Shown piece by piece: positions 1-8,168 of a stretch of 64,000 bases of DNA (its first letter is position 1; the number at the start of each line of letters is the position of its first letter). Origin of the DNA: Nostoc sp. PCC 7524 (lineage in GTDB: Bacteria; Cyanobacteriota; Cyanobacteriia; Cyanobacteriales; Nostocaceae); the NCBI RefSeq assembly GCF_000316645.1, contig NC_019684.1, positions 2,323,501 through 2,387,500 of the forward strand. The letters run 5' to 3'. A model generated the notes under the pieces. It ran no database searches. It was not told the DNA's origin and saw only the letters and a program-made list of their open reading frames with translations. Both the position numbers and the translations under genes were made by a program.

Positions 1-136
1 CATCCATTCTGGGATGTTGCGAACACCATAACCCAACCGTATGTCCGCGTTTGGCTAGTTCTTGTCCTAAATAAATTAAGTAAAGTTCGCCACCTCCCCT
101 TGACCCAGAGCTACTGCTGACAAATAGAATTTTCAT
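1..136 (-). CDS. Glycosyltransferase family 4, N-terminal fragment (cut by window edge)
   Basis: The minus strand reads MKILFVSSSSGSRGGGE and continues open to the window edge, giving about 45 residues. A hydrophobic first beta strand, then a glycine-rich turn, a helix and RGHTVGLWCS is the usual start of a GT-B fold family 4 glycosyltransferase, where the first Rossmann domain binds the acceptor. Such enzymes act at the cytoplasmic membrane on lipid-linked sugars. It lies upstream of the downstream-reading island only in map order; being minus-strand, it is the last visible gene of the leftward run, separated from the next gene by a MITE-like repeat. Donor and acceptor sugars cannot be told from this fragment. 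Confidence 0.72.
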   Translation of the reverse strand, partial: MKILFVSSSSGSRGGGELYLIYLGQELAKRGHTVGLWCSQHPRMD

Positions 137-210
137 ATAATTTTTAGTGGGAAATTTGGCGGTTGGGAATTCAATGGGAATTAAATGTAAGCTAGCAGAA
201 ATTTTATTGA

Positions 211-438
211 TTAACGCGGTGTGCAACTTGCTCTAAAACCTAACCCCCAACCCCTTCCCTACAAGGGAAGGGGAGCAAGATTTAAAGCCTCTAACGCCAC
301 TTGCTACAACGCGGGAAACCCGCGCAACGCAGTGGCTCCTCCTTGCAGGGGAGAGGTACCCTGCGGGTTCGCGGTAGCGTTCCGAAGGAAAGCAAGCTAT
401 GGAGAGGGGTTGCAAACATAAGTTGCACATCGCGTTAA
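211..438. repeat. MITE-like element with 19-bp terminal inverted repeats
   Basis: The left end TTAACGCGGTGTGCAACTT (211-229) matches the reverse complement of 420-438 at 18 of 19 positions. The interior is low-complexity Nostoc-type repeat: a CCTTCCCTACAAGGGAAGG palindrome near 255-275 and a GGGTTCGCGGTAGCG block near 365-379, the latter also found near 60,660. There is no transposase and no credible ORF, although short overlapping reading frames exist on both strands. The right terminus runs into the stop codon of the neighbouring glycosyltransferase (435-437). A non-autonomous mobile element is the simplest reading; the transposase family is unknown. Confidence 0.65.
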
Positions 439-1538
439 TTCCCTATAACTCTCTGAAGAGCATCAACCCAATTTTGTGCGCCAGCTTTGGCAGACCACAT
501 TACAGATTTTTGCAAAGATGCGTCACTAGCCAATGCGATCGCATTAGGGTTTTGTAAGTAATCAGCTAAAATTTGGGTCAAGGTGGCAACATCTCCATTG
601 GGAAAAACGTAACCATTTTTACCTTGCTCAATTAAATCATTCGCTGCACCTACAGCATCAGAGCAAATTACAGGTAGCCCAGCCCCAACCGCTTGATTTA
701 CCACCACGCCCCAGCCGTCGTGACGACTAGGAAGGACAAATATATCTGCTTGGCGAAAGAATTGGGGTAAATCTTCAGGAGCCTGAAACCCCGCATATTC
801 AATGTAACACCGTGTTGTTTCCGAAACATCTGTCAACATCTGCGGTAAATCCGCCTCACGTCCCACTAGCAACAAACGAGCTTCTAGCCCCATATTTATT
901 AGTGTTTCAAAGGCTTGCAGTAACAGGTCAACGCCTTTCCGGACAATCATTTGCCCGCAAAATAAAATAGTTGTGGGAGTCCGGGGTCTTTGGGGGATTT
1001 CTTGACTAAATGGAGCTAAATCGCAGTAATAAGGAATATTAAATATGGGTTTACCGGGGAAACGCTGCTGATAATCTTGCACTGCATGAGAACCAATGGC
1101 AGCGATCGCTTGACATTGTTCTAAAGCTGTAGCTAAGGTTTTTTGTAGTTTGCTTTTGATTCCCCCACTAGAACCAACCATTTTTTCACCCCAAAATACA
1201 CAGGGTATCTGTTTAGCTTGGAATCTCAGGAGTAGTTGAGCAGTTACACTCATGTAGCCATTGAGGACTATTACATCTGAGTCAGTAATATTTGGTAAAT
1301 GCCAGTTAATATGAAATCGTGACAGACCCCAAGCCAAATGAAATCCAGGAAGAATGTTTTCGTAAGGCTGTAGTGGTTTTTCTGGCCAAGGGGAGTCTGA
1401 GCAAGCTGGCTCTAAATAGAAAACTTTTAAATCTATATCAGGATGCTGGGCTAAAGCGTAGAAGATATCTCTTTGATATGGGGATGGAACTATAGCATAG
1501 AAAGTGACCTTAATTTTGGGCTGATTTTTTATATTCAT
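435..1538 (-). CDS. Glycosyltransferase family 4 (367 aa)
   Basis: A full-length GT-B protein of family 4. The N-terminal domain opens with KVTFYAIVPSPYQRDIFYAL. The C-terminal donor-binding domain has ILFCGQMIVRKGVDLLLQAF and then PSRHDGWGVVVNQAVGAG, where the classical EX7E pair is replaced by D and Q, as in a known GT4 subset. It probably transfers a nucleotide-activated sugar to a growing lipid-linked glycan on the cytoplasmic face. The start overlaps the end of the preceding gene by 29 bp, so the two are likely co-transcribed and translationally coupled. The stop codon TAA lies inside the terminal inverted repeat of the adjoining MITE-like element, so the original C-terminus may have been slightly altered by that insertion. 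Confidence 0.85.
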   Translation of the reverse strand: MNIKNQPKIKVTFYAIVPSPYQRDIFYALAQHPDIDLKVFYLEPACSDSPWPEKPLQPYENILPGFHLAWGLSRFHINWHLPNITDSDVIVLNGYMSVTAQLLLRFQAKQIPCVFWGEKMVGSSGGIKSKLQKTLATALEQCQAIAAIGSHAVQDYQQRFPGKPIFNIPYYCDLAPFSQEIPQRPRTPTTILFCGQMIVRKGVDLLLQAFETLINMGLEARLLLVGREADLPQMLTDVSETTRCYIEYAGFQAPEDLPQFFRQADIFVLPSRHDGWGVVVNQAVGAGLPVICSDAVGAANDLIEQGKNGYVFPNGDVATLTQILADYLQNPNAIALASDASLQKSVMWSAKAGAQNWVDALQRVIGN

Positions 1539-2433
1539 TTAAAATACCCCGAAATAATGTTCTTTCAATGATGGGATAGCCAGATAAGTACATATGATGA
1601 CGAACATTACCAACAAAATGTCTTGCCTTAACTTGTGTGTAGTCAATATCTGCTTGCCAGAACCACATTCCCTGACTATTAACCACATACTCATTCAGAG
1701 GTAGTGCTTTGGCACCAGATGCACTCATCATCACATCTAATAGAGTCTGTTCTGTAAAATGGTGATATTCTGCTACAGTCCAGCCTTTCATTAGTTCGTG
1801 ACACAGGTCTGTAGACAAGTAGTTTTGAGGAATGTAAAGCAATCCCGAATTAAAATCTCGTATAGTCTTGATATTTAAATCTTTGGCTCTATTAAATATC
1901 CAGGGATCAAATGAAGAACAACCAGGTTCAGTGCAGTATAATCCTTGTTCAAAATGTAAATTTTCTCGAATTTCAACTGGGTCTGAAAAAACTAAAATAT
2001 CTGGATCAGAGAAAAGAATATTAAATTTTTGTTGCAATGATAGTTTCAGAAGAAAAACTTTTCCAAATTTATGATTTTTATAGAATTTATTTAGGGATTT
2101 ATCTGATAAAAATTCATCATTTATTTGGGAACTTAAACTAACAATTTCGCCTTCTGGAAAAAGTTTGATAAATTGACTTCGCTCTTTTTCTGTAATCTCA
2201 CCATCGATTACAAAAATTAAACCAAGATATTCTTTTAAAAAGTAAAGCCAGTTCCATGTTGTCCATAGCCCCTCAAGAAAGGTTTTATGTTGAACTAATA
2301 CAACTAAATAAGTATTGCTATGTTTGGTTTTAATTGGGGGCATTTTAAGAATTTTCTGCTTGATTGGGTAAGGCAAATTCCTTTGTATTTGTGCGATTCG
2401 TCTACCCAATATAAATTTAGCGTTTTTCAGCAT
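1510..2433 (-). CDS. Nucleotide-diphospho-sugar transferase-like protein (307 aa)
   Basis: The protein has a GT-A-like pattern: a central FSDPDILVFSDPVEI motif in which DPD fits the metal-binding DXD of nucleotide-sugar transferases, preceded by KVFLLKLSLQQKFNILF and followed by FNSGLLYIPQNY. It resembles the protein at 12708-13607 in layout (LLDSDILFFAAPTELL there) and both end in a RHHMY/RHLMYG segment, so they are probably paralogues within this island. The N-terminal 35 residues are basic. Its 3' end overlaps the start of the next glycosyltransferase by 29 bp. It presumably adds a sugar during surface polysaccharide synthesis; the donor is unknown. Confidence 0.7.
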   Translation of the reverse strand: MLKNAKFILGRRIAQIQRNLPYPIKQKILKMPPIKTKHSNTYLVVLVQHKTFLEGLWTTWNWLYFLKEYLGLIFVIDGEITEKERSQFIKLFPEGEIVSLSSQINDEFLSDKSLNKFYKNHKFGKVFLLKLSLQQKFNILFSDPDILVFSDPVEIRENLHFEQGLYCTEPGCSSFDPWIFNRAKDLNIKTIRDFNSGLLYIPQNYLSTDLCHELMKGWTVAEYHHFTEQTLLDVMMSASGAKALPLNEYVVNSQGMWFWQADIDYTQVKARHFVGNVRHHMYLSGYPIIERTLFRGILNEYKKSAQN

Positions 2434-2455
2434 GAATACTCACTATGGTTATTTA

Positions 2456-3682
2456 TTAAAATGAATTAGCTATTGTTTGCAAAAATGATGACAGGTTAGA
2501 TAGTTTGTGATTTGTTAGCTCCTGAGATGAGGATATTTGAGCAAGGTATTCTAAAGATTGGGGATTGTGCAGAATTGATTTTAGCTGATATGCGATCGCT
2601 TCCCCACTGACTTCATCTAAAAGCCAACCGTTGACACCATCTACAACCACCTCACCACAACAACGAGAAGCAATAATAGGGAGTTTCCAGGCTTGTGCTT
2701 CTAATTGAGTTAGCCCAAACCCATCGGAAAGAGTCGGGAATAAAAACACATCAGCTTGTTGATAATATTGGGTTGTTTCACTGCGGTTAACTTGACCTAC
2801 CCAGCGAATTTGAGGATGTGTTTTTAAGTGGGGTGGAATTTCAATCTGCTGAGAACCAACAAGCCAAAATTCAATGGGATATCCTTCCAGCTTTTCCACT
2901 GCTTCCAAAACAGCTACAATTCCTTTCCGCAAAATTACTTGTCCCAAAAACAACACCCTCAAAGGACGCTCTGGAGAAAATGATTTTGGATAGGTGCGAC
3001 TAAAGTTTTTTGCTGTTTCCGGTGGTGTATAAACTAGGGGAACAACCTGGATTTTATCAGAATTAATACCTGTTTTTTCTAGTAACTGGCGTGACCAATG
3101 GGAATTGACCATAATACAATCAGCCAATTCACATTCTTCTCGCCATGTTTGCCAATATGAAGCCGGAACTGGTTTCCAGTCTCCGCGATATTGTGGCGAT
3201 CGGTTATATTCTTGAATAACAATATCTTCCTCTAAAGGACCTGGATCGATTTGTCCCAAAATAGTCAACCATCCCTGCTGTTTGGCAAAGCGAAATAATT
3301 CTAAGGCAGCATAGCTATAAGAGAATAAAATGGGGCGATTTTTAAATTGAGGAGCTAATTTTTTTAGTCTGTTGATTGCCTGTTTTTGAAACCAATAATT
3401 ACGGGCAATCATGCGATCCCAGGCTGAAGTTTTTTGTAGTTTTTGGCTAATTTCAAACTGAATCAGGGAGAGGTTAAAAGCATGAACTGATGCCTGTTGT
3501 AGTGTAGGATGAAAGCGTTCTTTTAGTGCTGTGGTAGGTGAAAAAGGTAAAAGTCCGAGTGGAGATTGAGGAGCAACCCAAGCATCGGTTATCAGGTGAG
3601 CTAACTGTCCATTTTTATGTAAAGCTCTAGGAATAGCGTAGTGTTCTCTAGCTCCTATTTGGCAACAAATCCAACTCGTCAT
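2456..3682 (-). CDS. Glycosyltransferase family 4 (408 aa from the preferred ATG)
   Basis: A family 4 GT-B enzyme. The C-terminal half carries LRVLFLGQVILRKGIVAVLEA and PTLSDGFGLTQLEAQAWKLP, a DX7E version of the donor-binding EX7E motif, followed by CCGEVVVDGVNGWLL. The ATG at 3682 (MTSWICCQIGARE) is preferred because it lies two bases after the TGA of the upstream gene; an ATG at 3721 in the same frame would instead overlap that gene by 37 bp. Tight spacing on both sides indicates one operon with its neighbours. The expected role is transfer of a sugar to a lipid-linked oligosaccharide at the inner face of the plasma membrane; specificity is unknown. Confidence 0.85.
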   Translation of the reverse strand: MTSWICCQIGAREHYAIPRALHKNGQLAHLITDAWVAPQSPLGLLPFSPTTALKERFHPTLQQASVHAFNLSLIQFEISQKLQKTSAWDRMIARNYWFQKQAINRLKKLAPQFKNRPILFSYSYAALELFRFAKQQGWLTILGQIDPGPLEEDIVIQEYNRSPQYRGDWKPVPASYWQTWREECELADCIMVNSHWSRQLLEKTGINSDKIQVVPLVYTPPETAKNFSRTYPKSFSPERPLRVLFLGQVILRKGIVAVLEAVEKLEGYPIEFWLVGSQQIEIPPHLKTHPQIRWVGQVNRSETTQYYQQADVFLFPTLSDGFGLTQLEAQAWKLPIIASRCCGEVVVDGVNGWLLDEVSGEAIAYQLKSILHNPQSLEYLAQISSSQELTNHKLSNLSSFLQTIANSF

Positions 3683-3684
3683 AT

Positions 3685-4557
3685 TCAGGTATAGGGTAGT
3701 GCTTGCCACTGTTTGTAACATTCTATTGACATATTCTGGCGATATTTTTTGAATTGCTCAATTTCTCTAAAGCCAGCATACTCTCCTTGAAACTGTCCCC
3801 AACGTCTGACTTTAATACCTAAACTCAGCCTAGAAACTAAAGTGCGGAATTGCTTGATTAACTTAAGTTGAGAAGGAACAAACCAGTCATTCCACAACAC
3901 ATTATTTCTAGCTCCGTAGAAATCCATGCGATGCCAATTACGTCCTGTGTTAGAAGCTGTGTGATGAATCAAGAAGTCAGGGAAGTGATAACAGTGCAAA
4001 TTTTTTTGGAAAGCTCTGGCTGCAATCTCCATTTCTTCACCTTGGTGAATCAGTTCTTCTCGATAACCGCCTAATTGCAGGAATCTTTCTCGATGAAGAA
4101 GATGACCACAGCCTACAAAACATCTAACCGGATAAGGTTGATTATCAAAAGACTGGTTTTGATATTCTGCAAGTACAGGGTTATAAATTGGGAAGCTAAG
4201 ACAGAATAGATCATCTAGTGATTCGGCAAATTCAACAGCAGCTTCTAAAGAGCCAGATACAGGATAAGAGTCATCATCTAAACTGAGGTAATATTTAGTC
4301 TGGATCAACTGTGCTATCTGGTTACGGCGGACAATTAGCCCTTGGGATTCTTTAAATCGCTGGAGTTTAATTTGCAGTGATAAATCCGAAATATTAAAGG
4401 GACAAGGTTCATCAGAAGCATCATCAAAAATTAATATAGGTAATGCTTCTAAACCTGCTTTACTAATATTAATGAGTGTAGTTTTTAAATCCTGCCAGCG
4501 ATTCTTAGTTGTAATGCCGATAGTTACTAAATTTGACAAATTTTCAGTTACATTCAT
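3685..4557 (-). CDS. Glycosyltransferase family 2 (290 aa)
   Basis: A GT-A family 2 protein. It begins TIGITTKNRWQDLKTTLINI, has ILIFDDASDEPC for the nucleotide-binding strand and YLSLDDDSYPVSG as the DXD metal site, then RCFVGCGHLLHRE and HQGEEMEIAARA in the acceptor region. The length is normal for rhamnosyl- or similar transferases of this type. The start codon overlaps the TGA of a 26-codon remnant of an acetyltransferase gene, and the stop lies 2 bp from the next start, so it was once, and probably still is, part of a continuous operon. The substrate is not predictable from sequence. Confidence 0.85.
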   Translation of the reverse strand: MNVTENLSNLVTIGITTKNRWQDLKTTLINISKAGLEALPILIFDDASDEPCPFNISDLSLQIKLQRFKESQGLIVRRNQIAQLIQTKYYLSLDDDSYPVSGSLEAAVEFAESLDDLFCLSFPIYNPVLAEYQNQSFDNQPYPVRCFVGCGHLLHRERFLQLGGYREELIHQGEEMEIAARAFQKNLHCYHFPDFLIHHTASNTGRNWHRMDFYGARNNVLWNDWFVPSQLKLIKQFRTLVSRLSLGIKVRRWGQFQGEYAGFREIEQFKKYRQNMSIECYKQWQALPYT

Positions 4558-4625
4558 TGCTCACTTCGGTTTTTAATCACTTTAGCCGGAACTCCAACTG
4601 CGATCGCCTTTTCTGGTATATCTTT
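4554..4625 (-). pseudogene. 3' remnant of a hexapeptide acetyltransferase gene
   Basis: Minus-strand reading gives DIPEKAIAVGVPAKVIKNRS, then EQ and a stop. This is nearly the same as the C-terminus of the intact acetyltransferase 0.9 kb to the right (DIPEKAIAVGVPAKVIKYRS, then EL). At DNA level 4573-4625 matches 5451-5503 at 50 of 53 positions. The remnant keeps its frame and its stop codon, which overlaps the start of the next GT2 gene. It has no start of its own. The simplest reading is that it is the original gene end, left behind when the toxin-antitoxin segment was inserted together with a second copy of the gene end. Confidence 0.8.
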
Positions 4626-4647
4626 TTCTGGGTAACTTTGAGTTACA

Positions 4648-5034
4648 TTACCAAATTACTTCTATATATCCCCATTGTTGAATTTTTTCATCTTTTGAAA
4701 TTAGCCGTGCTTTGTGAACCAAACTACTAGCTACAATCAATCTGTCTGCGGGATCGCCATGAAAATTACCCGGTAATCTAGTTGATAAAACTGCGATTTC
4801 TGGTGTTAGGGCTAACAGTTGAATTTTTGGATGTTGAAGTGCTAAATCAATCCAAATTTGGACATCCATTGATAAACCAATTCTATTTTTGGAAACCAGC
4901 ATTGCCAATTCCCAACAACTAATTGCAGTAATACCAACGATATCAGCTTTGTTAATTGCTTCGGTTGCTTGTAGAGAAAGTTTCGGAGATTCTGTAACCC
5001 ACCAAATCCAAGCATGGGTATCGAGAATAATCAT
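4648..5034 (-). CDS. PIN-domain toxin, VapC-like (128 aa)
   Basis: This is a PIN-domain ribonuclease of the VapC type. The opening MIILDTHAWIWWVTESPKLS carries the first catalytic aspartate, the middle ITAISCWELAMLVSKNRIGL holds the conserved glutamate, and HGDPADRLIVASSLVHKARL holds the later acidic residues (D and A-D-R). The start at 5034 forms an ATGA overlap with the stop of the small upstream gene, typical of an antitoxin-toxin pair; the frame is open five codons further upstream but that would overlap the partner. VapC toxins cleave specific RNAs and are neutralised by their partner. The pair lies between two copies of an acetyltransferase 3' end, which suggests a mobile cassette. Confidence 0.85.
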   Translation of the reverse strand: MIILDTHAWIWWVTESPKLSLQATEAINKADIVGITAISCWELAMLVSKNRIGLSMDVQIWIDLALQHPKIQLLALTPEIAVLSTRLPGNFHGDPADRLIVASSLVHKARLISKDEKIQQWGYIEVIW

Positions 5035-5246
5035 CTTTCGACATCCCACACTTCATCGATTGGGGAAATAATATCTTTTTCGTAAACGATACTATTTTTC
5101 AGTGGGTTATTCACTAACCAGCTAGTTGCATTGTTAGCAATAGTTCTAGGTTGTTTAAGTGCCATCAAAATACGATACATTAAGTTTATGGTAGTATCAT
5201 CAACGGAATCAAGTTCAAGTTTGAGTTTTTCTCTGTCAGTTCTCAT
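5031..5246 (-). CDS. Putative antitoxin of the PIN toxin (71 aa)
   Basis: A small acidic protein encoded immediately before the PIN toxin with a 4-bp ATGA overlap, the classic arrangement for the antitoxin of a type II pair. The N-terminal half (LELDSVDDTTINLMYRILMA) is helical and could be a DNA-binding or dimerising part; the C-terminal SPIDEVWDVE is acidic and aromatic and fits a toxin-binding tail. I do not recognise a named antitoxin family in it, so the call rests on gene order, size and overlap. Such antitoxins usually repress their own operon; a short inverted repeat just upstream could serve as operator. Confidence 0.68.
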   Translation of the reverse strand: MRTDREKLKLELDSVDDTTINLMYRILMALKQPRTIANNATSWLVNNPLKNSIVYEKDIISPIDEVWDVER

Positions 5247-5249
5247 TGT

Positions 5250-5269
5250 TTTATGTCAATTAGCATAAA
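5250..5269. promoter_or_regulatory. Inverted repeat upstream of the toxin-antitoxin pair
   Basis: TTTATG (5250-5255) and CATAAA (5264-5269) form a 6-bp inverted repeat with an 8-nt spacer, only a few bases upstream of the antitoxin ATG. Type II antitoxins commonly bind such repeats to autoregulate. Six base pairs in AT-rich DNA may arise by chance, so this is only a candidate operator. Confidence 0.25.
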
Positions 5270-5431
5270 CTAGGAGTCGTTAATACATATAATAGCTAAA
5301 TAGTTATAACGTCTATCTTAGCATTTCGTAATTCTTGCCCCAGTCCTCCAATCACAAGTGAATTTATCAGTATTGTCAGCTTTTAGGTGTAATGCTGATT
5401 AATACCAAATCTGTTAAGTTTTGATTTACTG

Positions 5432-6007
5432 TTATAGTTCGCTGCGATATTTAATCACTTTCGCTGGAACTCCAACTGCGATCGCTTTTTCTGGTATATC
5501 TTTAGTAACAACACTACCCGCACCAACTACAGCGTCGTTACCAATGGTGACACCTTTGAGGATTGTAACGTTAGCACCAATCCAGACGCGATCGCCTATT
5601 TTTGTGGGTTTGGAAACCATCGGTTGTCCTAGCGGTGGTAAAGTTAAGTCCAGACCATGATCATGATCTGTAATATAACAACCAGGGCCTACACCACATT
5701 GTTGACCAATAGTTAACGATAAAGTCGCATCTAAAAATGTATTACGGTTAATATAAGTGTAAGCACCAAGATAAATTTTGGCATGGGGTAGGGGTTCACC
5801 ACTACACAGTAATGTTACACCTTGATCTAAAGCGCAGAAACTTTCTATTTCAATATCATCGAAGTTGCGAGGAATATCAATTTCTCGCATCCAGACATAG
5901 CCATGTAGTTTTACTCCCATAGCTTTGTAGTAGAAATTACGCCAACGGCTCCCCAAGCCTTGTTGAATTCGCTGTATGAGCAGCAATCCACTAGCAGTGA
6001 TATTCAA
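5432..6007 (-). CDS. Hexapeptide-repeat acyltransferase (WcaF/maltose acetyltransferase type, 191 aa)
   Basis: A left-handed beta-helix acetyltransferase that would transfer an acetyl group from acetyl-CoA to a sugar hydroxyl or amine. Hexapeptide repeats run from about residue 60 to 170 (for example IGANVTILKGVTIGNDAVVG), the catalytic-type histidine lies in YITDHDHGLDLT, and the tail DIPEKAIAVGVPAKVIKYRS is standard for the family. The start codon is TTG at 6007, 2 bp after the upstream GT2 stop; the first ATG in frame would remove a conserved N-terminal segment, so TTG is preferred. A partial second copy of its 3' end lies beyond the toxin-antitoxin pair. It probably acetylates the island's polysaccharide. 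Confidence 0.87.
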   Translation of the reverse strand: MNITASGLLLIQRIQQGLGSRWRNFYYKAMGVKLHGYVWMREIDIPRNFDDIEIESFCALDQGVTLLCSGEPLPHAKIYLGAYTYINRNTFLDATLSLTIGQQCGVGPGCYITDHDHGLDLTLPPLGQPMVSKPTKIGDRVWIGANVTILKGVTIGNDAVVGAGSVVTKDIPEKAIAVGVPAKVIKYRSEL

Positions 6008-6009
6008 GG

Positions 6010-6966
6010 TTAACTTCCGTGTTTCAGACTACTTGAGGGATTTTTATCAGAAACGATTTGTGCGATCGCTTGCAGTTTACCATTCAAGACAAAAGGTAGC
6101 GATACCCAACCTTTTGTTGATGTTAAAGATGCTACAATGCCAAAAAATTGTAACACTATTAACTTCGCGTAATCTCCTAAACTACATCTTTGCAGAATTT
6201 GCGTCATCACGTAGTGACGGTTAACCAAATCCATCTTTGCTAATACACCTGGATTATTTTTGTGATCTCCTGGTTGACTGTCGTGAACTATCCGCGCAGT
6301 CCGAGCGTTAGCTAATTTCCATTGTTTCCCCACTATCAGAGAAAGCGTCACATCCTCCATCAGCGAATATCCTGTAAAGTTGGCTGGAAACAAGGGTTGA
6401 GGTAGTGCTTCTCGCCTATATAGCGTACAGGTGCTGTTTAGCCATTCTACAGGGACAATTTCTGGTAAATTGGGGTCATCTTCTGGTAACAAATTTAATC
6501 CTGGTCCTATGCACTTACCTGCGTAGCTTGTTTCTAGACGACCATGCAAAAAACGGAATAAATTACGACTGATGCGTCCAGGTGGTAAATAGCGTTGATT
6601 TGTAATCATGGCATTAACACCACCCAGGCGAGGATCACTTTGCAATGCAGCCCACAATCTGGCTAAACACTCCGGCTCAAGTAAAATGTCATCATCCATC
6701 AGCCAAATCACGTTTTGGGTAGCGTGAACCATTGCTTGGTTACGCTGGATGGCTGCGCCTATTTCTGTTGCTCGATAGTATTTAATCTGGGTAGCCAGTC
6801 CGGGAATTGGTTTCTGACAAAGTTCTTGTGTACTGTCATCGGTAGAGCCATCTACTACAATCATTTCAGTTGGCTGTACAGATTGTTGAGCCAGACTGTG
6901 TAATGTTCGAGCTAAGGGTGCGCTACGGTTCCGTGTAGGCACAATAGCAGAAATTGGGAGTAGCAT
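6010..6966 (-). CDS. Glycosyltransferase family 2 (318 aa)
   Basis: A family 2 GT-A enzyme: ISAIVPTRNRSAPLARTLHS at the N-terminus, EMIVVDGSTDDSTQE for the nucleotide-binding loop, VIWLMDDDILLEPE as the DXD motif near residue 92, and YSLMEDVTLSLIVGKQW with the ED acceptor-site motif. The carboxyl end has a hydrophobic stretch (LIVLQFFGIVASLTSTKGWV) that may touch the membrane. Two bases separate it from the acetyltransferase start, so the two are co-translated. It is one of at least five GT2 enzymes here, likely working on the same glycan; donor unknown. Confidence 0.87.
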   Translation of the reverse strand: MLLPISAIVPTRNRSAPLARTLHSLAQQSVQPTEMIVVDGSTDDSTQELCQKPIPGLATQIKYYRATEIGAAIQRNQAMVHATQNVIWLMDDDILLEPECLARLWAALQSDPRLGGVNAMITNQRYLPPGRISRNLFRFLHGRLETSYAGKCIGPGLNLLPEDDPNLPEIVPVEWLNSTCTLYRREALPQPLFPANFTGYSLMEDVTLSLIVGKQWKLANARTARIVHDSQPGDHKNNPGVLAKMDLVNRHYVMTQILQRCSLGDYAKLIVLQFFGIVASLTSTKGWVSLPFVLNGKLQAIAQIVSDKNPSSSLKHGS

Positions 6967-7017
6967 CGTAATCTCAGAGCCAATATAAAATTTTTACTAC
7001 CAAAAAAATAACAGTAA

Positions 7018-7971
7018 TTATATAAATTTATAGTTTAATAATCTTTTGAAGTTTGCTACTTGTTCAGCTACAGAAAAACCGAGTATTCGATAAACTAGAC
7101 GATAAGATTTAGGTGCTGCTTGTCCCGATGGGATGAATGTTTTATTGGTATTGTTTATTTTTGAAATCACCTGACTAGCCCAAGTTTTATCTGAGGGCCA
7201 AATCATTCTAGCCTTTTCAAATCTAGTTTGATTAATAGCATTGTGCCGAGATTGAGTCAGTTGATTAGTAGCTTTGAGATGTTGTTCAATTTTATCTTCA
7301 ATCGCTAAAACTTGACGATTGGTTTCAGACTTGTCTCGTTTACACACTGTTGACTCACCCCACTGTCTGTAAATTGAACCAGCTTCACCAAAATACTCAA
7401 ACCGTTTTCCGGCTATGAGAAGACGCAAATATAGTTCATGTTCCTGACAACATGGCTGATCAACTTTCCAACCTCCCACATCAATAATCGCTTGCTTGCG
7501 CCATAGTGGACTGTTAGTTTGAGGGAGATACCATCTGGCAAGTAACATCCAGGAGTCATGAGGTTCAGGAATTGGTAGAACTTCTTGCCAAGATTTATCC
7601 TGCTGGTGATACTCAAAAATACTGGGGCTGTATAAGATGTCAGTGTGAGGAACGTGAGCAAGATATTCAACTTGTTTTTCAATTTTATCTGGTAGCAAAT
7701 AATCATCTGCATCCAGATATTGCAACCATTCTCCTGTGCTAAGTTCTAGCAAGCGGTTTCTGGCGACATTACCACCTTGATTTGACCCTGTTTCCCAACG
7801 AATCGAATTACCAAAGCTTTTAATTATCTCTAAACTTCCATCTGTAGAACCATCATCTACAACAATTACTTCTTTATTGGGATATATTTGCTTTAAAGCA
7901 CTTTCTATCGCTTGAGCAATCCACATCTCGGCATTGTAGCAGGGGATAAGAATACTGACTTTAGGATTCAT
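7018..7971 (-). CDS. Glycosyltransferase family 2 (317 aa)
   Basis: The N-terminus is a textbook family 2 domain: KVSILIPCYNAEMWIAQAIE, then EVIVVDDGSTDGSLEIIKSF, NVARNRLLEL and LQYLDADDYLLPDK, which contains the DXD metal site. The residues QEHELYLRLLIAGKRFEYFG match the E-D/H acceptor loop. The C-terminal third is variable and ends in a lysine-rich segment. It is separated from the next gene (6966) by about 50 bp, so it may head a transcription unit reading left through the toxin-antitoxin insert, or be part of a longer one. Confidence 0.87.
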   Translation of the reverse strand: MNPKVSILIPCYNAEMWIAQAIESALKQIYPNKEVIVVDDGSTDGSLEIIKSFGNSIRWETGSNQGGNVARNRLLELSTGEWLQYLDADDYLLPDKIEKQVEYLAHVPHTDILYSPSIFEYHQQDKSWQEVLPIPEPHDSWMLLARWYLPQTNSPLWRKQAIIDVGGWKVDQPCCQEHELYLRLLIAGKRFEYFGEAGSIYRQWGESTVCKRDKSETNRQVLAIEDKIEQHLKATNQLTQSRHNAINQTRFEKARMIWPSDKTWASQVISKINNTNKTFIPSGQAAPKSYRLVYRILGFSVAEQVANFKRLLNYKFI

Positions 7972-8095
7972 ATTATTTTTAATAGAATAAAATACTTAGG
8001 AATCTCTTAAAATTTTCACAACTAGCTCAATAGGTATTAATTAAGGAATTTTAAAAAAAAAAATAATTGAATATAGCAAATCAACGCAATATTAG

Positions 8096-8137
8096 AGCGA
8101 TCGCCTTCTCCAAGCAGATACATTGCGCTAGTTCAAA
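8096..8137. repeat. Direct repeat, copy 1, flanking the Rpn-like gene
   Basis: A 42-bp segment starting with HIP1-containing AGCGATCGCCTTCTCCAAGC. It recurs at 9211-9252 in the same orientation with about five mismatches. The two copies bracket the Rpn/DUF4351-type gene at 8169-9032, 32 bp beyond its stop on this side. Confidence 0.75.
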
Positions 8138-8168
8138 TATGATTATCACAAGACACCTTTTTACCAGT

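Noticed and set aside
221..430. Short ORFs on both strands in the MITE-like element
   Set aside because: They read through palindromic repeat DNA, overlap each other and have no ribosome binding site or family-like content.
7413..7712. 99-codon minus-strand ORF inside a GT2 gene
   Set aside because: Out-of-frame shadow of a clear glycosyltransferase reading frame.
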